Shown: piece by piece, positions 24,551 to 33,142 of the stretch
How positions within the stretch are numbered: the stretch's first letter is position 1
Layout of the letters: each line of letters opens with the position of its first letter
From: Lachnospiraceae bacterium
Lineage (GTDB): Bacteria; Bacillota_A; Clostridia; Lachnospirales; Lachnospiraceae
NCBI GenBank assembly: GCA_016291475.1
Contig: JAEEXJ010000015.1
Coordinates: forward strand, 1 to 41,430
Length of the DNA stretch: 41,430 nucleotides
Reading direction: 5' to 3'
Notes under the pieces: generated by a model
Database searches by the model: none
The model's input: only the letters and a program-made list of their open reading frames with translations
What the model was told of the DNA's origin: nothing
Program-made: the position numbers and the translations under genes

Positions 24551-25376
24551 GATAATCTGGAGACTGGTTTTATTTTTCATATTTTATCTGGTGTTCAGAC
24601 TGATCGTTGAGACCATGTTCCAGATAACGGCATATACTCTGGTGCCCGCATTTCCTCAGAATATAAGGGATTTCTTCCTTTTTGAGGAACCAAATGCGGA
24701 ATTTAGGGTAACCGGAAACGGAGAGATCCTTATCTCCGGACTGGCATTTCTTATCTCCGGACTTATGATCAGAGCCAAGGCTTTCGAATATGACAAGAAA
24801 TATTCTCCAATTACTGAGGATAAAAGAAAACTGACACCGGACTTTATAGCATTATCGGTAGCAGCGGCCATCGGCATTTCTCTTGCATTGAACATTCTGA
24901 TCATTAAGAGCGGCATGGCTCAGATCTCTCAGGAATATGAGGAAACAGCGGCACTTCAGTATTCGTGTTCTTTTCCCATAGGAGTTCTCGTATACGGATT
25001 CCTGTCCCCGTTTTCGGAGGAGCTGATGTTCAGAGGAATCCTGTATAACGGATTTAAGAGGATCTATCCCGCAAAATACTCCATGGTCTTCACTGCCGCG
25101 TTATTTGCTCTTTATCACGGAAACGGTGTTCAGGGAGTATTTGCATTCCTTCTTTCGATCTTCATCATTTATACATACGAAGCTACCGGTAATTTATTTG
25201 TAGCCATGGGAATTCATTCGATATGCAACCTGAGTTCGTATATAATGACTTATGTAAGCGAAGGATTCAGTGCGAATACCATGTGGTGCATTTGCGGAGC
25301 GTCGGCTGTCATAGGCTTGCTTTCGGTTTACCTGTTATATTTTCATAAGACAGATGAAAGAAAAGACACTAAATAA
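24522..25376 (+). CDS. CPBP-family intramembrane protease (Abi/Rce1-like)
   Basis: A 284-aa protein with about eight membrane helices. The catalytic signature is EELMFRGILYNGF (EExxxR motif, about residues 166-178). The second motif is FAALFALYHGNG (FxxxH, His about 205) and the third is HSICNLSSY (HxxxN, about 236-244). CPBP proteases in Firmicutes process membrane proteins or peptides, for example in bacteriocin immunity; the target here is unknown. The start overlaps the GreA-like gene by 29 bases in another frame, with ggag at 24508-24511 as ribosome site. Its end overlaps the following membrane gene by 23 bases, so the operon is tightly packed. Confidence 0.85.
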   Translation: MTGTQSENTKIIWRLVLFFIFYLVFRLIVETMFQITAYTLVPAFPQNIRDFFLFEEPNAEFRVTGNGEILISGLAFLISGLMIRAKAFEYDKKYSPITEDKRKLTPDFIALSVAAAIGISLALNILIIKSGMAQISQEYEETAALQYSCSFPIGVLVYGFLSPFSEELMFRGILYNGFKRIYPAKYSMVFTAALFALYHGNGVQGVFAFLLSIFIIYTYEATGNLFVAMGIHSICNLSSYIMTYVSEGFSANTMWCICGASAVIGLLSVYLLYFHKTDERKDTK

Positions 25377-27273
25377 AGGTTTCAAGGATATAAAGACTTA
25401 TCTGCTGGAAAACAAAGATCTATTCAGGGATCTGTTTGATTCTCTGGCTTTGATCGTTTTGTTTTTATATCCCTTCAGAAAAATACATCTCGGCCTGGAT
25501 CTTTGGGATACGGGCTATAATCTGTCGAATTTCGAGTATATGGGGCTTGATTCCATGGATCCCATGTGGCTCTTTTCGACTTATCTTTCAAGCGCCATCG
25601 GTCATCTGATGAGCCTGCTGCCATACGGACATACGCTCCTTGGCATGAATTTCTATACTTCTTTTGTACCGGCCATAATGGCTGTGTGCGGTTATCTGTT
25701 TTTCACGAGAGTACTTAAGATGGCCTATCTGCCGGCGTTCATTGCAGAGTTTGCGGCATTGTCGCTTTGCTGGGCTCCTACGACGGTACTTTATCACTAT
25801 CTGACATATTTTATCATCGGTGCTTCCTGCCTGGCTCTGTATCGCGGTCTCACGGAAAACGAAGCACTGACGATAGGAATATCCGGAGCACTTTGCGGCC
25901 TTGGAATATTCGTAAGATTTTCAAACCTTCCGCAGGCGGCCCTGCTCCTTGCCATCTGGCTCTACGGAGTATTTGAATTCCGTGATGCATATGCGGACAG
26001 AGAGAAGGTCAGGATGCCTTCAAGAGTCGATGCTTTTAAGAAGACGATGCTCAGGGGCTTTTGGTTTATTATCGGCTATCTGACAGCTTTTACGGTCTTT
26101 TTCGTATATCTCGGCATCAGATACGGATTTGCCGATTATCTCGAGGGTATTTTCCAGCTTTTTGAGATCCCGGATAATGCCTCCGGATACGGCCCTGTCG
26201 ACATGATAAAGCACCTTATCCTGTTCTATGTTAACAGGGATATGCTTTACTGGATCGTCAGGCTCCTTTTCATAGCTATAGGCGGCGGTGCGATCTATTT
26301 AGGGACCGTGTTCCTGGCAAAAAAGTACGGGAACCCCATCAGCGTAAGGCGGGCTCAGGACCCTGTGGCAAAGAGGATACTCATGACCGGCAGGATATTG
26401 GGGGCCGTAGCTTCGGGCTGTGCGGTCATATTCCTGATCAACCGTAATTTTGTAATATATGACTATAACAACTACAGCAGCATCTTTCCCCTTGCGGGAC
26501 TTATGGATTTCTTTGCTCTGTTTGTATGCCTCTACGGTGTCTTTTCCAGGAATGGAAAGGCAAAGCACAGACTGATGGCCACACTGGCCGCATATTCGCT
26601 CCTTATCTCCGCGATAGGGGGAAATAACGGGGAGCTGTATTCCTACAACAACATGTTTGTATGGTTTCCATTCCTGGTGATGGTGATGCTGGAATTTCTG
26701 AAGTATCACAACATTCCCTGGGTTTACGGCTTAAAATGCGTTATGACGGGAGTTATCCTGTTCTTCCTGTACCAGTCCACGCTGTTTGGATTTAATTTTG
26801 CCTTTACCGAGGGACAGGACGGTGCCGGGGAGCCCAGAGAATACAGTATCGTCAACAACAGGTCTCTGGCGCATATCAGAATGGGATATGACAAAGCCTG
26901 CAGCCTGCAGAACATATCTGCTTTTGTCGAAGATAATAACCTTGCGGAAAAAGAACTGATAACCTTCGGCTATATCCCAAGTATGCATTTTTATCTTCAG
27001 ATGGAACCCGCATTCAATCCTTGGCCGGATCTGGACAGCTATACCGTGGAGAAGATGTCGGGGAATCTCAGTGAGATTGCCCGGATGATCGAGGACTCCG
27101 AGTCCGGAGCGGAGGTCGGCAAATACTACGAAAAACCGGTTGTTATTATATGCGTTGATACAAATGCAGGATACAGCCGGAATGATAAGAAGTGGGATTT
27201 GATATACAGTTTCATTGAGAAAGAAAACTATAAGCTGGTTTATTCCGATCAGTATTTTGAACTATATGAATAG
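25354..27273 (+). CDS. Polytopic membrane protein, GT-C-glycosyltransferase-like, function unknown
   Basis: A 639-aa protein with about a dozen membrane helices and a 170-residue soluble-looking C-terminal part. After the first helix comes HLGLDLWDTGYNLSNFEYMG (about 45-64), an extracytoplasmic loop with an acidic residue (LWDTGY). That placement recalls the catalytic Asp of GT-C transferases that use polyprenyl-phosphate sugars. I cannot place it in a named family. Overlap with the CPBP gene, the MraY-like gene upstream and the acyltransferase downstream all fit assembly of a surface polymer. The ribosome site is weak, so coupling is likely. The protein may instead be a scaffold or flippase-like factor. 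Confidence 0.6.
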   Translation: MKEKTLNKGFKDIKTYLLENKDLFRDLFDSLALIVLFLYPFRKIHLGLDLWDTGYNLSNFEYMGLDSMDPMWLFSTYLSSAIGHLMSLLPYGHTLLGMNFYTSFVPAIMAVCGYLFFTRVLKMAYLPAFIAEFAALSLCWAPTTVLYHYLTYFIIGASCLALYRGLTENEALTIGISGALCGLGIFVRFSNLPQAALLLAIWLYGVFEFRDAYADREKVRMPSRVDAFKKTMLRGFWFIIGYLTAFTVFFVYLGIRYGFADYLEGIFQLFEIPDNASGYGPVDMIKHLILFYVNRDMLYWIVRLLFIAIGGGAIYLGTVFLAKKYGNPISVRRAQDPVAKRILMTGRILGAVASGCAVIFLINRNFVIYDYNNYSSIFPLAGLMDFFALFVCLYGVFSRNGKAKHRLMATLAAYSLLISAIGGNNGELYSYNNMFVWFPFLVMVMLEFLKYHNIPWVYGLKCVMTGVILFFLYQSTLFGFNFAFTEGQDGAGEPREYSIVNNRSLAHIRMGYDKACSLQNISAFVEDNNLAEKELITFGYIPSMHFYLQMEPAFNPWPDLDSYTVEKMSGNLSEIARMIEDSESGAEVGKYYEKPVVIICVDTNAGYSRNDKKWDLIYSFIEKENYKLVYSDQYFELYE

Positions 27274-27314
27274 AAAAACATTTTGGTAACATATGTATTT
27301 TAATGGGTGATAAA

Positions 27315-28472
27315 ATGGAAGAATCCCGTAATTCAGCCAAAAATAACACACGTAACTACGGCCTGGACCTCCTGAGATGCGTGGCAATGATGATGGTCGT
27401 TGTGCTGCATTTCCTTGATAAGGGAGGGCAGCTTAAGGACTTTACTTATACCGGTGCATTTACCGCCAAGGATGTGGTTGCATGGATCTTGGAGGCGTTT
27501 TGCATTGTGGCGGTTAATCTCTACATGCTCCTTAGCGGATATCTTCTGTGTGAGTCGAGATTCAAGCTGAGTAACCTGCTTCTTCTGGTCGCCAGAGTAT
27601 GGCTTTATTCGGTGATCGTAGGATTTGCGGGGATAGCCCTTGGGACGGCCACGGAGCCCGTTGACACATATTACAGGCTGAGACTTCTTTTGCCTGTTTC
27701 TATGGCCACTTACTGGTTTATGACGGCATATGTATTCTTTTATCTGTTGGTTCCCGTGCTTGGTATCGCTGCACGTGCCATGGACAAAAATCAGCTCAGG
27801 GTAGTCATTGCCGGACTGATCTTTTTCCACTGCATTCTCAAGAGCGTGGTACCTGCCACTCTTTCCGCCGATGTGGGAGGAATGGATGCCATGTGGTATA
27901 TCATTCTTTTCTTCGTAGCGGTTTACATCAGGAAGTACGTTAAGAAGGTGGAACTTCCCTGGGTGGGATATATCGCTACGGCACTTCTGGTGTTCGGCGA
28001 GGCATATGCCCTGAGACATGTATTCCTTAAGACGGGCAGTTTATCATACATTGTTAAGATAAGTTATGCCTATAATCATATCTTTGTACTTGCATCTTCC
28101 GTCTTCTTATTCATCGCATTTTTGCAGCTTAAGGTACCTGAAAAGAGCGGCAGGATATTTGCATTCTTAGGAAAATATTCCCTGGGAGTATACCTGCTTC
28201 ACGAGAATCTTTCAGTCAGATATGCATGGGAAAAACTCTTCGGATGCGATAAAATCACAACTGTTACTGGATTGATCGTTTCTACGGTTTTTGCCGCAGT
28301 TGCGGTTTTTGTAGCAGGTGTTATTACAGATTATATCGGTCGCTCGGTTGCGTCCCGTTTGCTTAAAGCTCTGGGTAAGGCACCCGGATTTTCGAAAGTG
28401 GGAGCGGCTGTGAAAAAGGCTGATTCCTACTTTTTACAGGATAAAATAACTACAGCTACCGATGGAAAATGA
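27315..28472 (+). CDS. Acyltransferase-3 family membrane protein
   Basis: A 385-aa membrane O-acyltransferase with ten or more helices. Family features are NYGLDLLRCVAMMMVVVLHF near the N-terminus (R and the conserved His at about 33 of this start), VAVNLYMLLSGYLL, and the LGKYSLGVYLLHENL element near residue 290. These proteins transfer acetyl or other acyl groups to sugars of lipid-linked or surface polysaccharides. The start is placed at the ATG at 27315 because gggtga (27305-27310) is correctly spaced; an ATG at 27303 overlaps it and lacks a site. It follows the GT-C-like gene by 41 bases and ends in front of the helicase gene. Confidence 0.85.
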   Translation: MEESRNSAKNNTRNYGLDLLRCVAMMMVVVLHFLDKGGQLKDFTYTGAFTAKDVVAWILEAFCIVAVNLYMLLSGYLLCESRFKLSNLLLLVARVWLYSVIVGFAGIALGTATEPVDTYYRLRLLLPVSMATYWFMTAYVFFYLLVPVLGIAARAMDKNQLRVVIAGLIFFHCILKSVVPATLSADVGGMDAMWYIILFFVAVYIRKYVKKVELPWVGYIATALLVFGEAYALRHVFLKTGSLSYIVKISYAYNHIFVLASSVFLFIAFLQLKVPEKSGRIFAFLGKYSLGVYLLHENLSVRYAWEKLFGCDKITTVTGLIVSTVFAAVAVFVAGVITDYIGRSVASRLLKALGKAPGFSKVGAAVKKADSYFLQDKITTATDGK

Positions 28473-28473
28473 T

Positions 28474-30951
28474 ATGGCTGATGATATTATCAAAGATGAG
28501 ATCGGCATATCTGTCAGAGGGCTTGTTGAGTTTATCTTAAGAAGCGGTGACATTGACAATACCGGTGCGGGCCCCGCCGGTACCGACGTGATGCTTCAGG
28601 GCAGCCGGATTCACCGCAAGATTCAAAATTCCAGGGGAGTAGGCTATGAAGCCGAAGTCCCTCTTAAGGTCCGCATCCCCTATGAAAAATATGATATTTT
28701 GATCGAAGGCCGTGCGGACGGCATCTTTACGGACCCCCAAAATGGCGAGGTCACTGTCGAAGAGATCAAGGGAACTTACAGGAAAATAGATAAAATGAAA
28801 GAGCCTGTGCCGGTTCATCTGGCCCAGGCCAAATGCTATGCCTATATGTACCTGAATACGGTGCCGGAAGGAGAGGAGCTTTCTTTTGCGGGAATTAAAA
28901 TGACTTATGTCAACATGGACGATGACTCCGTAAGAAGTTTTGACTCCTCATATTCAAGGGCCGAGCTGGATGAGTGGTTCACGGATCTGGTGTCCAAGTA
29001 CCGCAAATGGGCGGATCTTAGGATCGAATGGAATGAAAAGAGGACCGCATCCATCAGGGGAGTGAACTTCCCCTTCGAATACCGAGCCGGCCAGAAAAAC
29101 CTTGCTGTCAGCGTCTATCAGACCATTCTGGAGAAGAAAAAGCTCTATCTCGAGGCTCCCACGGGCTGTGGCAAGACCCTTTCGGTGCTTTTCCCTTCCG
29201 TTAAGGCTGTCGGTGAGAAGAAAGCGGACAGGATCTTTTACCTTACGGCCAAGACCATTACCAGAACGGCACCCGAGGAAGCCTTCGATATCATGAGAGG
29301 GCAGGGGCTTAAGTTCAAAACGGTGACCCTGACTGCCAAGGAAAAGATCTGTTTTCTGGAGAAGACTGACTGCAATCCCATAGGCTGCATGTATGCGAAG
29401 GGCCATTTTGACAGGATAAATGACGCTTTGTATGCTCTGGTATCCGAAAACGAGAGCCTTTCCAGGGAAAAGATCCTGGAATATGCCGCAAAATACAAGG
29501 TTTGCCCCTTTGAGCTGTCTCTGGATGCTTCTCTTTTTGCGGACGGCGTTATAGGCGATTACAATTACCTCTTCGATCCCCACGTAAGGCTCAAGAGGTT
29601 TTTCGAGAGCGGATCTTCGGAGCAGTACCTGTTTCTGGTGGACGAAGCCCATAATCTTCCATCCAGGGCAAGATCAATGTACTCGGCATCCGTCTGCGAT
29701 AAGGACTTAAAAGAGCTGAAAAATATGATAAAAGCCTCTCTCGGAGGTCAGACTAAGAGTGTTTTCCTCGTAAAAGAATACGCTGGAAAGATCTCATCCC
29801 GTGCCCAGAGCGTTATCAGAGAGCTGCGGAAGGTAAAGGAAGCCTATGGAACGGATACCGTGATCGCAGGCTTTGAAGAGGACTGGTATAAGTACGAAAC
29901 AGGCATCGAAGACCTGATAAAGAGCATGGAGAGGCTTCATTCAACTCTTTCCGACTATATGGAGGAGCGGGAGAAACCGGGAGATATCCAGTGGGCGCTG
30001 AGGGACAAGATCCTGGAGATTTATTTCGGGATCTCGGATTTCCTTACGGTTTTCGAAGATATGGGCAATGATTACGTCATTTATGATACCGATTCTCCGG
30101 AAGATGGCTTCAGGGTACTGCTTTATTGCACGGATCCGAGGCGTAAGATAGGCGAATGCCTCGGCCTGGGGAGGGCTTCCGTGCTGTTTTCCGCCACGAT
30201 GCTGCCCGTGCAGTACTATAAGGGGCTTTTGGGCGGACAGCCGGAAGATTATGAAGTCTATGCGGAATCCGTATTTGATCCCGATAAAAGGGGAGTTTTT
30301 ATAGCTTCCGACGTAACTACCAGGTACAGGGACAGGTCGGAGGATGAATTTTTCAGGACGGCGGACCATATTTCCAGGATAATAAGGCCGAAAAAGGGCA
30401 ATTATATGGTCTTTTTCCCGTCTTATTCATATATGAGAAAGGTGGCTCAGCTCTATAACGAGGCATTTGTGCTTCCCAGAGATACGCTTATCGCACAGGA
30501 TGAGAGTATGACTGAAGAGGATAAAGAGGAATTTCTGGGATTATTTGAAAATAAAACCTCCGAATCCGGTTCTCTCATAGCATTCTGCGTTATGGGAGGC
30601 ATTTTCTCCGAGGGTATAGATCTGAAGGGCGATTCGCTTATCGGTGTAATATGTGTCGGCCCCGGGATCCCGGGAGTTGATCTGGAGCATGACATACTCA
30701 GGGAGTATTTCGACGGATACGATCATATGGGCTACGAATATGCCTATATGTACCCGGGAATGAACAAGGTTCTTCAGGCAGCCGGAAGAGTGATCCGCAC
30801 GGAAGAAGATACAGGTATCGTAGTACTTCTGGATAAACGATTCCTGAGTTCTTCCTACAAAAGACTTTTCCCCAGAGAGTGGACCAATGTCAAAATCACC
30901 GATCTGGAACATATAAGATCGGATATAACCGATTTTTGGAACAGTTTATAA
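28474..30951 (+). CDS. PD-(D/E)XK nuclease fused to DinG/XPD-type helicase
   Basis: A fusion of about 825 aa. Residues 25-135 look like a Cas4/Dna2-type PD-(D/E)XK domain: His in IHRKIQ, Asp in RADGIF, VEEIKGTYRK as the E-x-K motif, and HLAQAKCYAYMY as the QxxxY motif. The helicase follows: Walker A EAPTGCGKT (about 230), four Cys for an XPD-like Fe-S cluster (KICFLEKTDCNPIGC and KVCPF, about 297-348), DEAH box LVDEAHN (about 394), and motif VI QAAGRVIRT (about 770). It is probably a 5'-3' DNA helicase for repair. It starts at the ATG at 28474, with a weak GGA site; an ATG at 28462 is also possible. It follows the acyltransferase directly but has an unrelated role. Confidence 0.85.
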   Translation: MADDIIKDEIGISVRGLVEFILRSGDIDNTGAGPAGTDVMLQGSRIHRKIQNSRGVGYEAEVPLKVRIPYEKYDILIEGRADGIFTDPQNGEVTVEEIKGTYRKIDKMKEPVPVHLAQAKCYAYMYLNTVPEGEELSFAGIKMTYVNMDDDSVRSFDSSYSRAELDEWFTDLVSKYRKWADLRIEWNEKRTASIRGVNFPFEYRAGQKNLAVSVYQTILEKKKLYLEAPTGCGKTLSVLFPSVKAVGEKKADRIFYLTAKTITRTAPEEAFDIMRGQGLKFKTVTLTAKEKICFLEKTDCNPIGCMYAKGHFDRINDALYALVSENESLSREKILEYAAKYKVCPFELSLDASLFADGVIGDYNYLFDPHVRLKRFFESGSSEQYLFLVDEAHNLPSRARSMYSASVCDKDLKELKNMIKASLGGQTKSVFLVKEYAGKISSRAQSVIRELRKVKEAYGTDTVIAGFEEDWYKYETGIEDLIKSMERLHSTLSDYMEEREKPGDIQWALRDKILEIYFGISDFLTVFEDMGNDYVIYDTDSPEDGFRVLLYCTDPRRKIGECLGLGRASVLFSATMLPVQYYKGLLGGQPEDYEVYAESVFDPDKRGVFIASDVTTRYRDRSEDEFFRTADHISRIIRPKKGNYMVFFPSYSYMRKVAQLYNEAFVLPRDTLIAQDESMTEEDKEEFLGLFENKTSESGSLIAFCVMGGIFSEGIDLKGDSLIGVICVGPGIPGVDLEHDILREYFDGYDHMGYEYAYMYPGMNKVLQAAGRVIRTEEDTGIVVLLDKRFLSSSYKRLFPREWTNVKITDLEHIRSDITDFWNSL

Positions 30952-30997
30952 GCTGTTTCTTACTCTTTTTTTCAACATGGACTTAGCTTCCTCTCAA

Positions 30998-31029
30998 TGT
31001 TTCACATATTTCCCCATTTTGTTTCACAT
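30998..31029 (+). repeat. Two copies of TGTTTCACAT
   Basis: Identical 10-mers at 30998-31007 and 31020-31029, spaced 22 bp (two helical turns). The reverse complement ATGTGAAACA occurs at 33151-33160, inside the amylase promoter and at the edge of the foldback repeat. Confidence 0.7.
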
Positions 31030-31044
31030 CAGCCAAATACACGT

Positions 31045-31080
31045 AAAGCCGCACCCTGTCCGGGGTTAGCGGCTTTTTTT
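31045..31080 (+). terminator. Terminator after the helicase gene
   Basis: AAAGCCGC (31045-31052) pairs with GCGGCTTT (31069-31076), with an extra CCC/GGG pairing in the loop; seven T follow (31074-31080). It lies about 95 bases past the helicase stop. Confidence 0.85.
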
Positions 31081-31299
31081 ATGCTTATGACGACAGTGAC
31101 GTTATGTGACAGATGCGTCAAATTTTAGTCTGCGGAAGGATGACATTTGGTTGCTTAAGTTGATTTTAGTTAACATAAAGTCGGATTATATATGTTATTT
31201 AGGGGATACGGAATATGGCTGCATAAAAATTTATGTTTCCTGAAAATGATTTTATTACATTCATAATTTTACAATCTGACACAAAATCCGCCTGAAAAA

Positions 31300-31406
31300 T
31301 GACGTCAGGATCCGGTGTGGATAAGTTGGTGGATTCTGTGGATATTAACCACAAATACCGCATATGACATATGGATGTGACAGTATGTATAATTCACATG
31401 ACGTCA
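31300..31406. repeat. Two TGACGTCA palindromes bracketing the DnaA boxes
   Basis: Perfect 8-bp palindromes at 31300-31307 and 31399-31406, 99 bp apart, with the DnaA-like sites between. They may be protein-binding or methylation sites; function unknown. Confidence 0.5.
31316..31353. promoter_or_regulatory. Cluster of DnaA-box-like sites
   Basis: TGTGGATAA at 31316-31324 is the exact complement of the consensus DnaA box TTATCCACA. TGTGGATAT (31337-31345) and TTAACCACA (31345-31353) each differ by one base; together they form the inverted repeat TGTGGATATTAACCACA. Surrounding DNA is AT-rich. DnaA binding is inferred from sequence only. Confidence 0.55.
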
Positions 31407-31653
31407 TATTACGACCGGTATTTTGCAAGATTGATTTCGCAACATCTGAAATCGATTATTTTGAATCAAAAATACGTTTGGGACTTATGGAAACCACTGA
31501 AATCAGCATTTATGCGGTTAACATAAATTTTGCAAGAATAGTTTCCGAAAAATGAGCCTTTCAGAAACAATTTTATATATTTTATTATAAAACCTGATGA
31601 ATCCCAGAGAATATGAGAGGGGAAATTGTGTCAAAATTCAAAGCCAAAAACAC

Positions 31654-31689
31654 GAAAAAATAGCCCGGGAACCATCCCAGGCTATTTAT
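31654..31689 (-). terminator. Terminator of the amylase gene
   Basis: On the minus strand, AAATAGCCTGGGA pairs with TCCCGGGCTATTT around a TGGT loop and ends in a run of six T. It sits about 110 bases beyond the amylase stop. The flanking A and T runs make it possibly bidirectional. Confidence 0.85.
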
Positions 31690-31744
31690 ATCACAAAACG
31701 TTATATAGAAATAACAAAATGTTATAATAAAATAACAAAAAGTG
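31690..31744. repeat. Iteron-like 21-bp direct repeat, about 2.6 copies
   Basis: ATCACAAAACGTTATA at 31690, ATAACAAAATGTTATA at 31711 and ATAACAAAAAGTG at 31732 are spaced exactly 21 bp. Each full unit has an ATAAC/GTTAT inverted pair at its ends. It lies between the amylase stop and its terminator. Confidence 0.6.
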
Positions 31745-31800
31745 CTGAATATTTAACTTTTAAAGCCTGCAGGGTTCGCCTTGGACTGAAATCTTACCTG

Positions 31801-33111
31801 TCAGTGCTCGCATTTAAGGAATTTAACACTGTAAGGCTCCATTTTAGTGCCTCCGCCGAAGTCAAAATCCTTGCCTGTGATGAGATCCACGGCTTTACCG
31901 CAGCCGGCATCAAAGTGAGCGGTATATTCGTTCTCGTCAATGTTTATGGCTACCAGAACTCTTTCATGTTCGGAGCATCTCTGGAAGATGCACTGTCTGT
32001 TTGTGAGTACCAGCGATCTGAAATCTCCGTAATTTAACGCCTCTGACCCTTTTTTAGCCTCAGCCATGGCCTTAATTGTATCCGTCAGTTCGTTCCACTG
32101 AGGGGCGTCAAAGCATTTTCTGAGCGCAGGATCCCCCTCTTCCTTGCGGGCTTTTTCACCCCATTCGCTGCCGTAATAGATCATGGGAATTCCGGGCATT
32201 CCGAAGATGAAACCGTACATCAGGGGCAGGTGGTGTTCGTTATTTACAATGCTTGCCGCTCTGGTCACATCGTGATTGTCCACGAATGACCACAGATGTC
32301 TTCCTTTGTAGAGAGTCCAGTTCTCCGGTCCGAACTGCCTGAGGAGCGAATGAACGATCTCGAAGCAGTTGTAGCTGTTCATACTGGAGAAAATGCCTTT
32401 GTAGCATTCATAATTTGTGGCACAATCCAGGCCTGCGTTCAGCCATTTATTGTAATCCCCGTGAAGAAGCTCACCGCCCAGGAAAAAGTCCTGTTTTTGC
32501 GAATTTACATGCTCTCTGAGTCTTCTGATGAATTCCTCGGGGAGACAGTAGGCCACATCCAGTCTCAGCCCGTCGATATCATAATCCCTGATCCAGCCGG
32601 AAACCGCATCCATCAGGTGATCTACCACGTCCGGGTTCCAAAGGTTAAGCTTAACAAGGTCGTAATTGCCTTCCCAGCCCTCGTACCACAATCCGTCGTT
32701 ATAATCGGAATTACCGTCGAAAGCGATGCGGGCAAACCAGGAGACGTAGGGCGAGCTCTCTCTTTTCTCCAGGACATCCTTAAAAGCCCAAAATCCGCGG
32801 CCTACGTGATTAAATACGCCGTCCAGGACCACTTTTATGCCCTCTTCGTGGAGTGCTCTGCAGACATTCGCAAAATCCTCGTTGGTGCCCAGTCTTGTGT
32901 CTATTTTGTTGTAATCTCGGGTGTTGTATCCGTGAGTGTCGGATTCGAATACGGGTGAAAAATAAACCGCTGTGATCCCCAGTTTCTTCATATGGGGAAT
33001 CCACTCTTTGACCTTGAGGATACGGCTTACGGCAACCCCGTCGTTTTCAAAGGGTGCCCCGCAGAATCCCAGGGGATAGATCTGGTAAAAAACACTGTCA
33101 AAAGCCCACAT
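31801..33111 (-). CDS. GH13 alpha-amylase / cyclomaltodextrinase-type glycosidase
   Basis: A 436-aa intracellular glycoside hydrolase (no signal peptide) that would cleave alpha-1,4-glucans or maltodextrins. GH13 regions are clear: GITAVYFSPVFES (region before I), LDGVFNHVG (region I), DGLRLDVAY with the nucleophile Asp (about 183), GGELLHGDY with the acid/base Glu (about 213), and SFVDNHDVTR with the third Asp (about 280). YQIYPLGF at the start is typical. The start is the ATG at 33111, 8 bases after GGAG; an upstream in-frame start at 33183 would lie ahead of the gene's own -10 box and inside the foldback repeat. It converges on the helicase gene and is divergent from valS. Confidence 0.9.
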   Translation of the reverse strand: MWAFDSVFYQIYPLGFCGAPFENDGVAVSRILKVKEWIPHMKKLGITAVYFSPVFESDTHGYNTRDYNKIDTRLGTNEDFANVCRALHEEGIKVVLDGVFNHVGRGFWAFKDVLEKRESSPYVSWFARIAFDGNSDYNDGLWYEGWEGNYDLVKLNLWNPDVVDHLMDAVSGWIRDYDIDGLRLDVAYCLPEEFIRRLREHVNSQKQDFFLGGELLHGDYNKWLNAGLDCATNYECYKGIFSSMNSYNCFEIVHSLLRQFGPENWTLYKGRHLWSFVDNHDVTRAASIVNNEHHLPLMYGFIFGMPGIPMIYYGSEWGEKARKEEGDPALRKCFDAPQWNELTDTIKAMAEAKKGSEALNYGDFRSLVLTNRQCIFQRCSEHERVLVAINIDENEYTAHFDAGCGKAVDLITGKDFDFGGGTKMEPYSVKFLKCEH

Positions 33112-33142
33112 AAGCATGTCTCCTTTTCGTGTATTTTTCCCT

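Larger units (their letters stand above)
31081..31653. other. AT-rich noncoding region between convergent genes
   Basis: No ORF with a ribosome site is present. The region holds a DnaA-box cluster (31316-31353), two TGACGTCA palindromes (31300-31307 and 31399-31406), and direct repeats GTTAACATAAA (31169 and 31517), ATTTTGCAAGA (31420 and 31527) and ATGTGACAG (31104 and 31375). An 11- or 9-mer repeat alone could be chance, but the density is notable. Confidence 0.6.

Noticed and set aside
27333..28019. 228-codon minus-strand ORF inside the acyltransferase gene
   Set aside because: His-rich shadow of membrane codons on the other strand, with no start signal.
28954..29652. 232-codon minus-strand ORF inside the helicase gene
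   Set aside because: Antisense to the Walker A and DEAH regions, without a ribosome site.
31364..31555. 63-codon plus-strand ORF in the AT-rich gap
   Set aside because: No ribosome site, starts within repeated motifs and has no recognisable protein features.
31690..31744. CRISPR array
   Set aside because: The units are 21 bp with almost no spacers and only about 2.6 copies; no cas genes are present.
31597..32037. 146-codon plus-strand ORF at the amylase 3' end
   Set aside because: It lies antisense to amylase and across its terminator and the 21-bp repeats, so it is a shadow frame.
32296..32958. 220-codon plus-strand ORF inside the amylase gene
   Set aside because: Antisense to a clearly conserved GH13 domain, with no ribosome site.
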